NCBI RefSeq assembly: GCF_025231485.1
Contig: NZ_CP104003.1
Span: forward strand, 1,736,001 to 1,800,000
Reading direction: 5' to 3'
DNA from: Salinirubellus salinus
GTDB taxonomy: Archaea; Halobacteriota; Halobacteria; Halobacteriales; Haloarculaceae
Length of the DNA: 64,000 nt
Below, piece by piece: positions 51,439-60,283 of the stretch (its first letter is position 1; every line of letters starts with the position of its first letter). The position numbers and the translations under genes are program-made. The notes under the pieces were generated by a model. It was not told the origin of the DNA. It saw only the letters and a program-made list of their open reading frames with translations, and searched no databases.

Positions 51439-53013
51439 CTACCGACTCGAGATGGTGTTCACCGCCGGCACGAGGTTCGTCTCCCGTTTCGCCGCCGTCG
51501 AGAGCGAGTCGGCGTCGACCAGGTGGACCAGCGGACAGTCCATCGGGACGACCAGACAGCGGACGGCCACCTCGTCGTCTGCGGGTGGGCCGTCCCGGGC
51601 GACCACGACGGGTTCGCCCGCCGGTTTCCGACCGGAGACGTCCGCCACCGCCAGTTCGACGAGTCGGTCCAGCCCCTCACCGCGACGGAGGCCCGGCGGG
51701 AGGAACGCCAGCGCCGACTCGTCGAGCACCCCGTCGAACACCAGCGAGCCGTGCCGACTCCGCTCGCGCGACAGCCCCCGACCGATGCGCTCGTGGGTCA
51801 CCGACCGGTCGCTCGGGGGGACGGCGACCACCTCGTTGGGCGCCTCCGAGACCAGCACCGTACACGAGTCACGCCAGAGCGCGCCCTCGTCGATGGTCCA
51901 GCCGCCGGCGTAGAGGTACTCTCCCTCGTGGCGGACCCGGCCGAGGTAGAGGGTCGCGGGCATCGGGCACGGAGCCCCCGGCGGCGTCGCCAACACCGGC
52001 CCGACGACCGGTGGGGTCACCCCGACCCCGTCGACCACGGTCGCCTCACCCCACCCGTCCAGGGAACCGCGGGCGAAGCCGTCGCGGTCGGAGAGGGTGT
52101 ACCACCCCGGGCGAGTCGACCCACCGTCGCCACCCGACCCGCCGCTGACGCCGGTGAAGAGTTCCGGCACGCCGATTATCGTCGCGTTGTTGGCGTTCCC
52201 GTTCTCACCGTACCCGAGGGCGCGCATCTGTGCCGCCGGGTCGTAGCGGTCGGCCCCCGATTCGTCCGTGAGCGTGGCCGAGAGCCCCGGCCCCCGACGC
52301 CACGCGAAGCGCCGTCCAGCCGAGTCGGTCGCCTCGGTCGCGGTGTCGCCGGTCAGGTAGGCCACGACCCGCCGCGGCGTGATGTCGCCGACGAGCGCCC
52401 CGCCACCGCCCGGGACGCGGGCGTCGGGCAGGGCGAGGACGAACCGCTCACCGACGAGCGGGTCGCCTTCGAGGTACTCGTACAGCGCGTCGAGGTCGTC
52501 ACCGTCCACCTCGTCGGGAGCCCAGAGCGGTTGCGTGCGGTTCGACCGCGAGGAGTTGTGGTTCTGCGCGGGGGCCGCGTCCTCCTCGCTCCCGTCACCC
52601 AGCCCGTCACCGTCGGCGTCTGTGTCGGACGCCCGCGACCGCGGTTTGTTCGAGCGCGTGGAGTTGTAGTCCTGCACCTGCAGGGTGCTGGTCGTCACCC
52701 ACCCCTCGAGTTCGACGGTCCCGCCGACACCCGCCACCTCGCCCGCGACGGTGACGGGGACGTGCGTGACGGTGGGCGGCGAGGAGCGGTGGATCCACCC
52801 GCTCGTCCCGGCGTCGGTGTCGTCACGCGCCCGCTCCGACACCGTCCCGTCGCCGGTGTAGGACGCCGCCGGTGACGCCCTGAGGTCCGTCGTCGCACCC
52901 AAGACGCTGGTGAGACAGCCGCTCGCGCCGGTGAGGCCGAGGAGGCCCACGCCCGCGAGGAATCGACGCCTGTTCGTTCGTTGCCGTCCGGTTGCCGTGT
53001 CTCTCGTATTCAT
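51439..53013 (-). CDS. Tat-exported lipoprotein with Ca-binding-like repeats
   Basis: 524 residues. The N-terminus NRRRFLAGVGLLGLTGASGC holds a twin-arginine signal ending in a lipobox Cys (about residue 33). Two similar segments, QDYNSTRSNKPRSRASD and QNHNSSRSNRTQPLW, flank DTDADGDGLGDGSEED, which resembles a thrombospondin type 3 calcium loop. The rest is acidic with Gly-rich stretches such as GVSGGSGGDGGSTRPGW. Unknown function; surface-attached. Confidence 0.7.
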   Translation of the reverse strand: MNTRDTATGRQRTNRRRFLAGVGLLGLTGASGCLTSVLGATTDLRASPAASYTGDGTVSERARDDTDAGTSGWIHRSSPPTVTHVPVTVAGEVAGVGGTVELEGWVTTSTLQVQDYNSTRSNKPRSRASDTDADGDGLGDGSEEDAAPAQNHNSSRSNRTQPLWAPDEVDGDDLDALYEYLEGDPLVGERFVLALPDARVPGGGGALVGDITPRRVVAYLTGDTATEATDSAGRRFAWRRGPGLSATLTDESGADRYDPAAQMRALGYGENGNANNATIIGVPELFTGVSGGSGGDGGSTRPGWYTLSDRDGFARGSLDGWGEATVVDGVGVTPPVVGPVLATPPGAPCPMPATLYLGRVRHEGEYLYAGGWTIDEGALWRDSCTVLVSEAPNEVVAVPPSDRSVTHERIGRGLSRERSRHGSLVFDGVLDESALAFLPPGLRRGEGLDRLVELAVADVSGRKPAGEPVVVARDGPPADDEVAVRCLVVPMDCPLVHLVDADSLSTAAKRETNLVPAVNTISSR

Positions 53014-53137
53014 CTCGATTATTCCCGAACGGACGTGTACGTCTATCCGGTGTGTTAGCTCCCCTCTCGACCACGAGGAGATAACCTTTCCGTGGGCTGG
53101 AATCTAGTCCACGGCGCCAGCGGACCCGCCGGACGAC

Positions 53138-54466
53138 TCAGGCCGACGGGGCGTCGTCGGGCTCGTACACCCGGACCGTCGAGATCCGGGTGCCGTCGAC
53201 GGCCGTCACCTCCACGACGTGGCCGGCCGCTTCGACGTGGTCGCCGGGCTCCGGGACGCGGTCGAGTCGCTCCAGCACCATCCCGCCGATGGTCTCGACC
53301 TCGTCGCTCTCGAACGCGGTCCCGAGCGCCTCGTTGACCACCGAGAGCGGGACCGCGCCGTCCACGTCGTGGCCGCCGAGCTCGTGGTCCCGGATCGACG
53401 GCTCGCGCTCGTCGGCGTCGAACTCGTCACGGAGGTCCCCGACGACCGCCTCGACGACGTCCTCGACGGTCGCGATGCCCTCGAACGCACCCCACTCGTC
53501 GATCACCCCGGCCATCTGCTGTTGCTCGTCCCGGAACTGCAACAGGAGGTCGCTGATGGCCGTCGTCTCCGGGACGACGAGTATCTCCCGGGCGAGTTCG
53601 CCTGCCGTCGGTGGTTCCTCGGCGTCGGCCTCGGTCGCACGGAGCACGTCCTTCACGTCGACGAAGCCGACCACCTCCTCGCCGTCGCCGGGCTCGACCA
53701 CGGGATAGCGCGTGTGCTCGGCCTCGAGGACGGTCGTCCGGAGCGCCGCCAGCGACGTGTCGACGGGGACGCTCACCACGTCCGGTCGCGGGACCATCAC
53801 CTCCCGGACGATGGTGTCGTCGAGGTCGAACACGCGCTCGATCATCTCCACCTCGGCCAGGTCGACGTGGCCCGCCTCACCCGAGCGTGCCAGCACGCGG
53901 CGTATCTCGCGCTCCTCGAGCGTCTCGTCCGTCTCGGAGGCCGGCGGGATGCCCAGCAGCCGGGTGAACGCGTTGGCCGTCCCGTTGAAGACGACGAGGC
54001 CGGGGTAGAACAGGTAGTAGAAGAGCTTCATCGGCGGCGCGACGACCAGCGAGAGCTTCTCGGCCTCCGCGATGGCGATGGTCTTCGGGGCGAGTTCGCC
54101 GAAGACCACGTGGAGGAACGTGATCGTGCCGAAGCCGATGGCGAACGCTACCAGGTGGAGGAGGTTCGACGGGAGCACTGGCCCGAGGACGGGCTCGACG
54201 AGCGACGCGACGGCCGGCTCCCCGACCCAGCCCAGCCCGAGCGAGGCGATGGTGATGCCGAGCTGCGTGACCGCGAGGTAGTCGTCGAGGTTCCCCATCA
54301 CGTCCTGGAGCACGCCAGAGCCGGCACGGCCCTCGGCCGCGAGCTGTTCGACCGACGTCGAGCGGATGCGGACGAAGGCGAACTCCGCAGCGACGAAGAA
54401 GCCGTTCAGTACCACGAGGAACAGGGCGAGGACGAGCTGGCCCGCCGAGAGGGCGACGTTCACCAT
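53138..54466 (-). CDS. CNNM/CorC family (hemolysin-like) membrane protein
   Basis: 442 residues from ATG 54466. A CNNM transmembrane domain (about 1-190; LALFLVVLNGFFVAAEFAFV, VVFGELAPKTIAIAEAEKL) is followed by two CBS domains (about 210-330: VMVPRPDVVSVPVDTSLAAL, GFVDVKDVLRAT), then a CorC_HlyC C-terminal domain (about 350-435). This architecture is known for magnesium/cobalt efflux or transport regulation. The bacterial name hemolysin does not imply toxicity. Confidence 0.92.
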   Translation of the reverse strand: MVNVALSAGQLVLALFLVVLNGFFVAAEFAFVRIRSTSVEQLAAEGRAGSGVLQDVMGNLDDYLAVTQLGITIASLGLGWVGEPAVASLVEPVLGPVLPSNLLHLVAFAIGFGTITFLHVVFGELAPKTIAIAEAEKLSLVVAPPMKLFYYLFYPGLVVFNGTANAFTRLLGIPPASETDETLEEREIRRVLARSGEAGHVDLAEVEMIERVFDLDDTIVREVMVPRPDVVSVPVDTSLAALRTTVLEAEHTRYPVVEPGDGEEVVGFVDVKDVLRATEADAEEPPTAGELAREILVVPETTAISDLLLQFRDEQQQMAGVIDEWGAFEGIATVEDVVEAVVGDLRDEFDADEREPSIRDHELGGHDVDGAVPLSVVNEALGTAFESDEVETIGGMVLERLDRVPEPGDHVEAAGHVVEVTAVDGTRISTVRVYEPDDAPSA

Positions 54467-54643
54467 CGGCGTGCCTCCGGGCCTCGACCGAACGGGGGTG
54501 ACGTGACCATACCCGCCCCTCTCGGCGCACCCACTAAAGTAGTCCAGAGACGTCGTGGACACGGGTCGCCGGTGACGTCTGGCGGCCCGGCCTCGACCGA
54601 CGCCGCGGGTGAACTACATACGCCTCGCGACCGTAGGGTCGGT

Positions 54644-55039
54644 ATGGCCCTGACCGACACACCGGAGGAGCGGAACCGCATCGTCCAGATCGTACTGGCC
54701 GGCATCGTCGGACTCGCGGCTGTCCGAGCGTACCGGCGCGGCAACCGAGTCGGAGGTGTCCTCGGGGCGCTCGGGGCGGTCGCGCTCGGCTACACCGCCC
54801 TGTCCGACTCCGAGCGCGAGGCGGCGACGGTCGAGGTCGACGACGTTCGGGCGCCCGCGAGCGCGGACGCGAGCACGGAGCCGGCGACCGAGAGCGAGCC
54901 GGCGGCCGAGACGGCGACGGTGGCCGAGGCGAAGCTCCGCTGTGCGGCCTGTGGCGAGCCCATCGTCCCCGGCCAGCGCCGCGGCCCCGACGAGCACGAC
55001 CGGACGGTCCACGAGGCCTGCCTGCAGGCGGCGGCCTGA
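54644..55039 (+). CDS. Small membrane protein with C-terminal CxxC
   Basis: 131 residues from ATG 54644. One or two hydrophobic segments near the N-terminus (RIVQIVLAGIVGLAAVRAYR, GVLGALGAVALGYTAL), an acidic linker, and a C-terminal LRCAACGEPIVPGQRRGPDE with a His and Cys further on (RTVHEACLQAAA), probably a zinc-binding knuckle. It is a single gene, divergent from the CNNM gene. Function unknown. Confidence 0.65.
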   Translation: MALTDTPEERNRIVQIVLAGIVGLAAVRAYRRGNRVGGVLGALGAVALGYTALSDSEREAATVEVDDVRAPASADASTEPATESEPAAETATVAEAKLRCAACGEPIVPGQRRGPDEHDRTVHEACLQAAA

Positions 55040-55095
55040 GCGGTCGACCGACGCCGACCTGCGCCCGCCTCGTTCCCGTACTCGCGCCCGACCGC

Positions 55096-55398
55096 TCAGA
55101 CCCGCGACTGCCAGGCCTCGTGTCCCTCGATCTCCTCGCAGACCCGCTCGCCGTCTTCCTCGCTCCGTAGGCCGAGCGCGTCCACCATCCGTACCCGGGT
55201 CTGTCGGTCGGCGACCCGTTCGCTCTCCTCCTCGTGCCGTCGCTCGAAGTTGAAGTCCGGCGCCCGCGTCTTCCCGAGGAGGTCGGTCCCCCCAGTGCTC
55301 TCGACGGCGACGGGGACCACGCCGTACTCGGCCAGCACCCGCACCACGTCCGCTCGGTCCTGTTCGATCGCGTCCTTGAGGTCGGCCTGGAGACCCAT
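55096..55398 (-). CDS. Haloarchaeal hypothetical protein, 100 aa
   Basis: Begins MGLQADLKDAIEQDRADVVR, with VLAEYGVVPVAVESTGGTDL and PDFNFERRHEEESERVADRQ, an acidic helical protein. No recognised domain. The start at ATG 55398 gives typical haloarchaeal acidity. Convergent with the previous gene and divergent from the haem-protein gene. Confidence 0.6.
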   Translation of the reverse strand: MGLQADLKDAIEQDRADVVRVLAEYGVVPVAVESTGGTDLLGKTRAPDFNFERRHEEESERVADRQTRVRMVDALGLRSEEDGERVCEEIEGHEAWQSRV

Positions 55399-55532
55399 GG
55401 TCGGTCGACACGTTCGTGACTCCCGCTATTCAATGTTGCCTGCACACACACCACACAGTCCGTCCGGTCCACGTGGGCCCCCGACGCCGGCCGGCCGTAG
55501 AGTGAAGTCGCCCCCGGCGAAGGTTCGGTCGA

Positions 55533-56786
55533 GTGCCCGTGACCGACGACTGGCGGCCGGCCGAGACGACGAAGGAGCTCCGCACGCAGGTGGCCCACGA
55601 CGGTGAGCGCGTCCACTTCCGGTTCCGCTGGGACCAGCCGGACCCCGGCGGCTGGATACACGACGTGCTCGTCTACCACGAGGGGGCGTGGCGGCAGTTC
55701 GCCGACCCCTCGCCGTGGGTGAGCGGCGACCCCGAACACACCGGGTTCTACGAGGACCGCCTCAGTTTCTTCCTCGACGACGGTTCTGTCCGTGGGTTCG
55801 AGGCGTTCGCGGGCTGGCTCACCACCCACGAGGGGCTGCGCTCGCTCCCGAGCGAGGTGTCCGCCGAGGCCGTCGAAGCCCACCCCCACTACGGCGAGCG
55901 ACTGGGGAAGTCAGACCTCCGGAAGTTCCTCCCGCAGGCGTGTGCCGGCGAGTGGTGGGCGGGCGACTGGCGCGCGGTGCGGCCCCCCGAGGAACTCCGG
56001 GCGATGAAGGAGCGCGGGGAGTTCCTCGACCTGCCGATGTGGCGTGCGCACCGCTCTGACCCGGTTGGGTACGGGACGGACGCCCACGTCCTCGACTACC
56101 GGCACGCCGACGCGGGGCGTAAGACCTACACGAGCCAGTCGTGGGACCCCGAGACCGGTCCCGAACTGATGTTCGACCCGGAGGTGGTCGAGGGAGGTGC
56201 GCTCGACCACGCCGCGCTGCGGGCCGGCGAGTTCCCCGAGCAGGGGGCCGGGACCTACGCGCTCACGCCGGACGTGACGGTGCCGTTCGACCCGAGCGTC
56301 GCCGAGTGGGAGGGCGCTGCGATCCCACGACGACCGCTCCGCGAGCCGACCGGGAGCGCCGCCGACTGGACCGCCTCGGGCACGTGGACCGGCGACGAGT
56401 GGGTCGTCGAGATGTCACGGGCGTTGTCGACCGACCACCCGCTCGACACCACGCAACTGGAGCCTGGCGAGACCTACCTGTGGGCGCCGGCGGTCCACCA
56501 CGGTGCCGGTAAGCGCTGGCACTGGGTGGGATACACGCACCGTCTCGGTATCGGCGTGGAACCGGAGCCGCCGACCGCCGGCCCGGCGCCGCTGGTCGCT
56601 CGGGAGGTGGCGCGCGCCCCGACGCCCGCGGCCGTGGACTGGGACGCCCTGCCGACCCACACGACGCCGCTGGTGTTCCCCGGCGTCCAGTCGTGGACCG
56701 ACCTCGTCTCGGGAGCGAACGCCGAGGCGGTCCGGACCCTCGAGACGACGATGTGGGAGTTGCACGGCCGGGACGCTGAGCAGTGA
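55533..56786 (+). CDS. Ethylbenzene-dehydrogenase-gamma-like (EB_dh) haem protein
   Basis: 417 residues from GTG 55533 (a second GTG at 55539 is possible). VHFRFRWDQPDPGG, WLTTHEGLRSLP, HVLDYRHADAGRKTYTSQSW and the later WVVEMSRALSTDHPLDTTQL match the EB_dh fold, an eight-stranded sandwich that binds haem b in ethylbenzene dehydrogenase and related nitrate or DMS dehydrogenases. No molybdopterin or Fe-S subunit gene is next to it and there is no export signal, so it stands alone. Role unknown; possibly electron transfer or haem sensing. Confidence 0.8.
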   Translation: MPVTDDWRPAETTKELRTQVAHDGERVHFRFRWDQPDPGGWIHDVLVYHEGAWRQFADPSPWVSGDPEHTGFYEDRLSFFLDDGSVRGFEAFAGWLTTHEGLRSLPSEVSAEAVEAHPHYGERLGKSDLRKFLPQACAGEWWAGDWRAVRPPEELRAMKERGEFLDLPMWRAHRSDPVGYGTDAHVLDYRHADAGRKTYTSQSWDPETGPELMFDPEVVEGGALDHAALRAGEFPEQGAGTYALTPDVTVPFDPSVAEWEGAAIPRRPLREPTGSAADWTASGTWTGDEWVVEMSRALSTDHPLDTTQLEPGETYLWAPAVHHGAGKRWHWVGYTHRLGIGVEPEPPTAGPAPLVAREVARAPTPAAVDWDALPTHTTPLVFPGVQSWTDLVSGANAEAVRTLETTMWELHGRDAEQ

Positions 56787-56849
56787 GCGGCCGAGGGTGG
56801 GGTCGCGAGCGTCAGCCCCCCGCCGCCGTCGCCACCGCCCGACCCCACC

Positions 56850-58160
56850 TCACGGGTTTTCGGCGCCGGGGACGCGGTCGCTCACGGGCCGCCCGCCACG
56901 CTCCGTGCGGCGGTACCACCCGTAGGCGAGGCGAGTGACGGCGCCGAGTCCGAGCAGGAGGACGAGGCCGTCGAGCACGGGGCCCACCGTCGGGAGGAGC
57001 GCCAGCAGTCCGACGAGGAGCGAGCCGACCAGCAGTCCGGCCCAGCGGTTCTCGGCCGGCCAGAACTCCACGTCGCCACCCGCGTCCACGTAGGCGAGGA
57101 GCCGTGGGATCACGCCGAGGAGCCACATCCCGACCGTGAACCGACCGTAGACGGCGCCGACCCAGCCGAGGACGAGGTAGACCCCGGTGCCCGCGATGGC
57201 CACGGGGATACCGAAGAGGCTCAACCCGAACAGCAGGAGCAAGAGCGGAGCGAGGAGCACGACGACGAGACCCGCCCCGCCGGTCCGCAACGGTTCGTTC
57301 ACGCCGACGGCGGCCACCTGTCGCGAGACCCGGGGGAAGAGGCCGACGAGCACCAGCCCGAGGAGGAGCGTCGCGAGGATCCAGTAGACGTCCAGGAACG
57401 AGAGCCCCAGCCGTCGCCACGGGTTCAACTGGAGCGGCAGGGCCGTCTGGTCTCCACGCGTCACGGTGTCGACCGACCCGCCGAACCCGGCGGCTGCGAC
57501 CGGTCCGCGCGACGCCGTGTCGCGGTCCGCGCTGCCCGTCGCGTCGAGGCCAGCGGCGGCCGGGGGCGTCGCCGACAGCCCCTCGTCGGTGAGGTACCGC
57601 TCGAAACTGAGGAGCGCACGCGAGGCGTCCACGGTGCCGACGACCCGGCCACGGATGGAGAACTCGCCGTCGGTGTCGGTGAGATTGACGTCGAACGTGC
57701 CACCAGCGTCGGTCACCCCGGAGCGCGTGTCGACCGTCGCGTTGCCGGTGGCGACCACCTCGAAGAACCCGGCACGGAGCACGGCGTCGCCCAACAGGGA
57801 CGCGCGGAGCACGAACTCGCTGACCTGCAGGACGGTACCGTCGCCGGGACCCCGGAGCATGGGGTCGGTCGGCGCACCGCCCCACGCCTCCCCGGCCGAC
57901 GGCACGGTGGTCGAATCGGAGGCCGTCACCGCGTCGACCACGCCGACGCCCCCCGCGAGGACGACCACCGCGACCACCGCGACGACCAGCAGCCGCCGCC
58001 CCGTGGGTCTGCTCCGCGCCGCGACTCGTCGTGGACGCCGATCACTCGACGTCGCGTCGCACGCCCTGCCGGCGTCGCGAGGCGGCTGTCCAGCAGCACC
58101 GCGGTGGGTCGTCACCTCGGGTGGTCGGTCGGACTCGGTGGGGGTGGGGTCGTCGGTCAT
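56850..58160 (-). CDS. Membrane protein with large exported domain
   Basis: 436 residues. A long basic N-terminus (about 1-55) is followed by one helix (LLVVAVVAVVVLAGGVGVVD), an exported beta-rich domain (about 90-250: VSEFVLRASLLGDAVLRAGF, GTFDVNLTDTDGEFSIRGRV), and four membrane helices. The later part resembles membrane regions found near bactofilin-like proteins, but I do not claim that. Function unknown. Confidence 0.65.
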   Translation of the reverse strand: MTDDPTPTESDRPPEVTTHRGAAGQPPRDAGRACDATSSDRRPRRVAARSRPTGRRLLVVAVVAVVVLAGGVGVVDAVTASDSTTVPSAGEAWGGAPTDPMLRGPGDGTVLQVSEFVLRASLLGDAVLRAGFFEVVATGNATVDTRSGVTDAGGTFDVNLTDTDGEFSIRGRVVGTVDASRALLSFERYLTDEGLSATPPAAAGLDATGSADRDTASRGPVAAAGFGGSVDTVTRGDQTALPLQLNPWRRLGLSFLDVYWILATLLLGLVLVGLFPRVSRQVAAVGVNEPLRTGGAGLVVVLLAPLLLLLFGLSLFGIPVAIAGTGVYLVLGWVGAVYGRFTVGMWLLGVIPRLLAYVDAGGDVEFWPAENRWAGLLVGSLLVGLLALLPTVGPVLDGLVLLLGLGAVTRLAYGWYRRTERGGRPVSDRVPGAENP

Positions 58161-58590
58161 GAATCTGCTCCTCGCGGCGTCGAGTACGGGAGTGGCGGGC
58201 CGGTACGTGGACTGCTCGTCGTGGCTGGCTTGCCCGGGAGACCCGATTGTAATGGCGCTCCTATGTGGGCTCGGAGGAGAGACGGCGTCGGAAGTATCGG
58301 GCTACTGCACCCTCGCTCGCCGGGCGCCCGACCGGAGCCCGGAGCACCGAGCCGGCGAGTAGGGGCGGGTTACTCCGGTGAGGAGTGGCCTCGGCACTCA
58401 TAGGGCTCGTCACCACCGGCTGCCTACACCGGCTCGGCCCGGTCGCTCGTCATCGGCCACCGGGAGTTCGCCACGCCGGATGAAGAAGCCTGCGCGACGT
58501 GGCCCGGTCGCCTCGGGACCCGGTGCCGGCTCACCCACCCGGTCGGGGGTGGGCGGTCGGTTGAGGGACCTCCCGCTCGCCGGGGGCGAC
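58161..58590. other. 430 bases between the membrane protein and the ABC operon end
   Basis: No credible ORF; frames here give Arg/Pro-rich products. It contains a weak ACTCC/GGAGT inverted repeat (about 58372-58386). Nothing else is distinct. Confidence 0.5.
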
Positions 58591-59403
58591 TCAGGTGTCG
58601 GTCGCCAGTCGGTCCAGTCCGGCGAGCGCGCCAGCCAGCAGGACGAGCAGGACCACCACGGCGAGGAGGATAGTCGAGACGACGCTCACCAGCGGGTCGA
58701 GGCTCTGTCGCAGGGAGTTCCACGCCTGGACGGGGACGGTTCGGGTGTCCGGGCCCGAGAGGAACAGCGCCATGACGAACTCCTGCAGGCTGACGATGAA
58801 GGCGACGAGCGCGGCGACGACCAGCCCCGCCCGAACCTCGGGGACGACGACCGTCCGGAAGGCGTAGACCCGCGAGGCACCCAGGTCGAGCGCAGCCTCG
58901 TGGAGTCGCCAGTCGAAGCGGGCGAACGTCGACTGCATCACGGAGAAGGTGAGCGGGGTCGCCCAGAGCGAGTGAGCCAGCACGAGCGCGAGGTAGCTCT
59001 GCTGGAGGCCGAACGCGCTGAAGAACGTGAGTAGGGTGACGCCGATGACCACGCCGGGGACGAGCAGTGGGAGGAGCGCGAGGCCGACCAGCCCCGAGTG
59101 GAGCCGGCCGTCGTACCCACGCAGACCCAGCGCCGCGGTCGTCCCGACGACCATCGAGAGGGTGCTGGTACCGGCCGCGACGAGGAGGCTGTTGAACAGC
59201 GACCGGAGCCACGTCGGCGAGGCGAGCAGTTCGTCGAACCACCGGACCGAGAGGTCGGTCGGGGGGAAGACGACGGCGCTGGAGGTGTCGAACGCCGTCG
59301 CGACGACGATCCCCAGCGGGAGGACGAGCATGGCGAACAGGGTCGCGACGACGACGCGGAACGCCCAGCTGCGGACCGCGCTCGCCTCAGCCAAGCAACT
59401 CAC
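58591..59403 (-). CDS. ABC transporter permease (second)
   Basis: 270 residues from GTG 59403. Six helices and the permease loop EAALDLGASRVYAFRTVVVP near residues 167-186. LLVPGVVIGVTLLTFFSAFG and ALLPL are typical PotC/ThiP-like elements. It overlaps the end of the first permease gene by 17 bases, so translation is coupled. Last gene of the four-gene importer operon. Confidence 0.92.
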   Translation of the reverse strand: MSCLAEASAVRSWAFRVVVATLFAMLVLPLGIVVATAFDTSSAVVFPPTDLSVRWFDELLASPTWLRSLFNSLLVAAGTSTLSMVVGTTAALGLRGYDGRLHSGLVGLALLPLLVPGVVIGVTLLTFFSAFGLQQSYLALVLAHSLWATPLTFSVMQSTFARFDWRLHEAALDLGASRVYAFRTVVVPEVRAGLVVAALVAFIVSLQEFVMALFLSGPDTRTVPVQAWNSLRQSLDPLVSVVSTILLAVVVLLVLLAGALAGLDRLATDT

Positions 59404-60283
59404 CTCCGTCGCCGAGTCGCCAGAGCCCGACGAGCAGCGTCGCCAGCACGACGGCGACGGTGACCACAGCGAGGGCGGCGGCGGCGGGCCAGTCGAACTC
59501 CGTCAGCAGGAGCTGCGAGACGAGGATGGCGTTCGTCTGTTCGCTCCCCGAGCCGACGAGCAGGGGTGCGGGGTAGGCACCGACGGACCACGTGAAGCTC
59601 ACGATGCCCGCCACCGCCACCCCGGGCCGGGCGTGCGGGAGTACCACCTCGCGGAAGACGTGTGGGCCGGCCGCACCGAGGTCGCGCGCCGCCTCGACGA
59701 GGCGGTCGTCGAGCGTCGACAGCACCGCGTACACCGACAGGATGGCGTAGGGGACGACGATGTACAGTTGTGCGAGGACGGCCCCCGCGAGGTTGTCGAC
59801 CAGCAGGAGCGGTTCGGCGAGGAGGCCGAGACCCGTGAGGAGGTCGTTCAGCACCCCCCGCGGCGAGAAGACGAGGACGACCGCGAACAGTTTGACGACG
59901 ATGGTGGTGAACAGCGAGAGGACCGCGCCGGCGAGGAGCGTGGTCCGTGCCCATCCCGTGGCCCGCCACGCGGCGTAGGCGTAGACGACGGCCACCGCCA
60001 CCGCGAGGAGCGTGACGAGGACGGCGAAGCCGAGCGTGAACGCGAATATCTCGTGGACGAGCGACGTCTCGACGACGTACTCGTAGCCCGCGGTCGACCA
60101 CGACCCCTCGACGAACGCCCCGCCGGTCGTCCGGTCGGCCAGACTCAACCGTACCAGGTAGCCCATCGGGACGAGGAACACCAGGCCGTCGAGGACGAGC
60201 AGCGGGACGAGCAGGGCGACGGTCCGCCACCGCGGCGAGAGCGAGGCGAACGGGCGCGTCGGGCGGGCGTCGCTCAGCGACAT
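59387..60283 (-). CDS. ABC transporter permease (first)
   Basis: 298 residues from ATG 60283, with six helices. The EAA loop is VEAARDLGAAGPHVFREVVL near 194-213. It overlaps the ATPase gene by ten bases and the next permease by 17. Together the two form the membrane channel of a PotB/PotC-like importer. Confidence 0.92.
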   Translation of the reverse strand: MSLSDARPTRPFASLSPRWRTVALLVPLLVLDGLVFLVPMGYLVRLSLADRTTGGAFVEGSWSTAGYEYVVETSLVHEIFAFTLGFAVLVTLLAVAVAVVYAYAAWRATGWARTTLLAGAVLSLFTTIVVKLFAVVLVFSPRGVLNDLLTGLGLLAEPLLLVDNLAGAVLAQLYIVVPYAILSVYAVLSTLDDRLVEAARDLGAAGPHVFREVVLPHARPGVAVAGIVSFTWSVGAYPAPLLVGSGSEQTNAILVSQLLLTEFDWPAAAALAVVTVAVVLATLLVGLWRLGDGGELLG

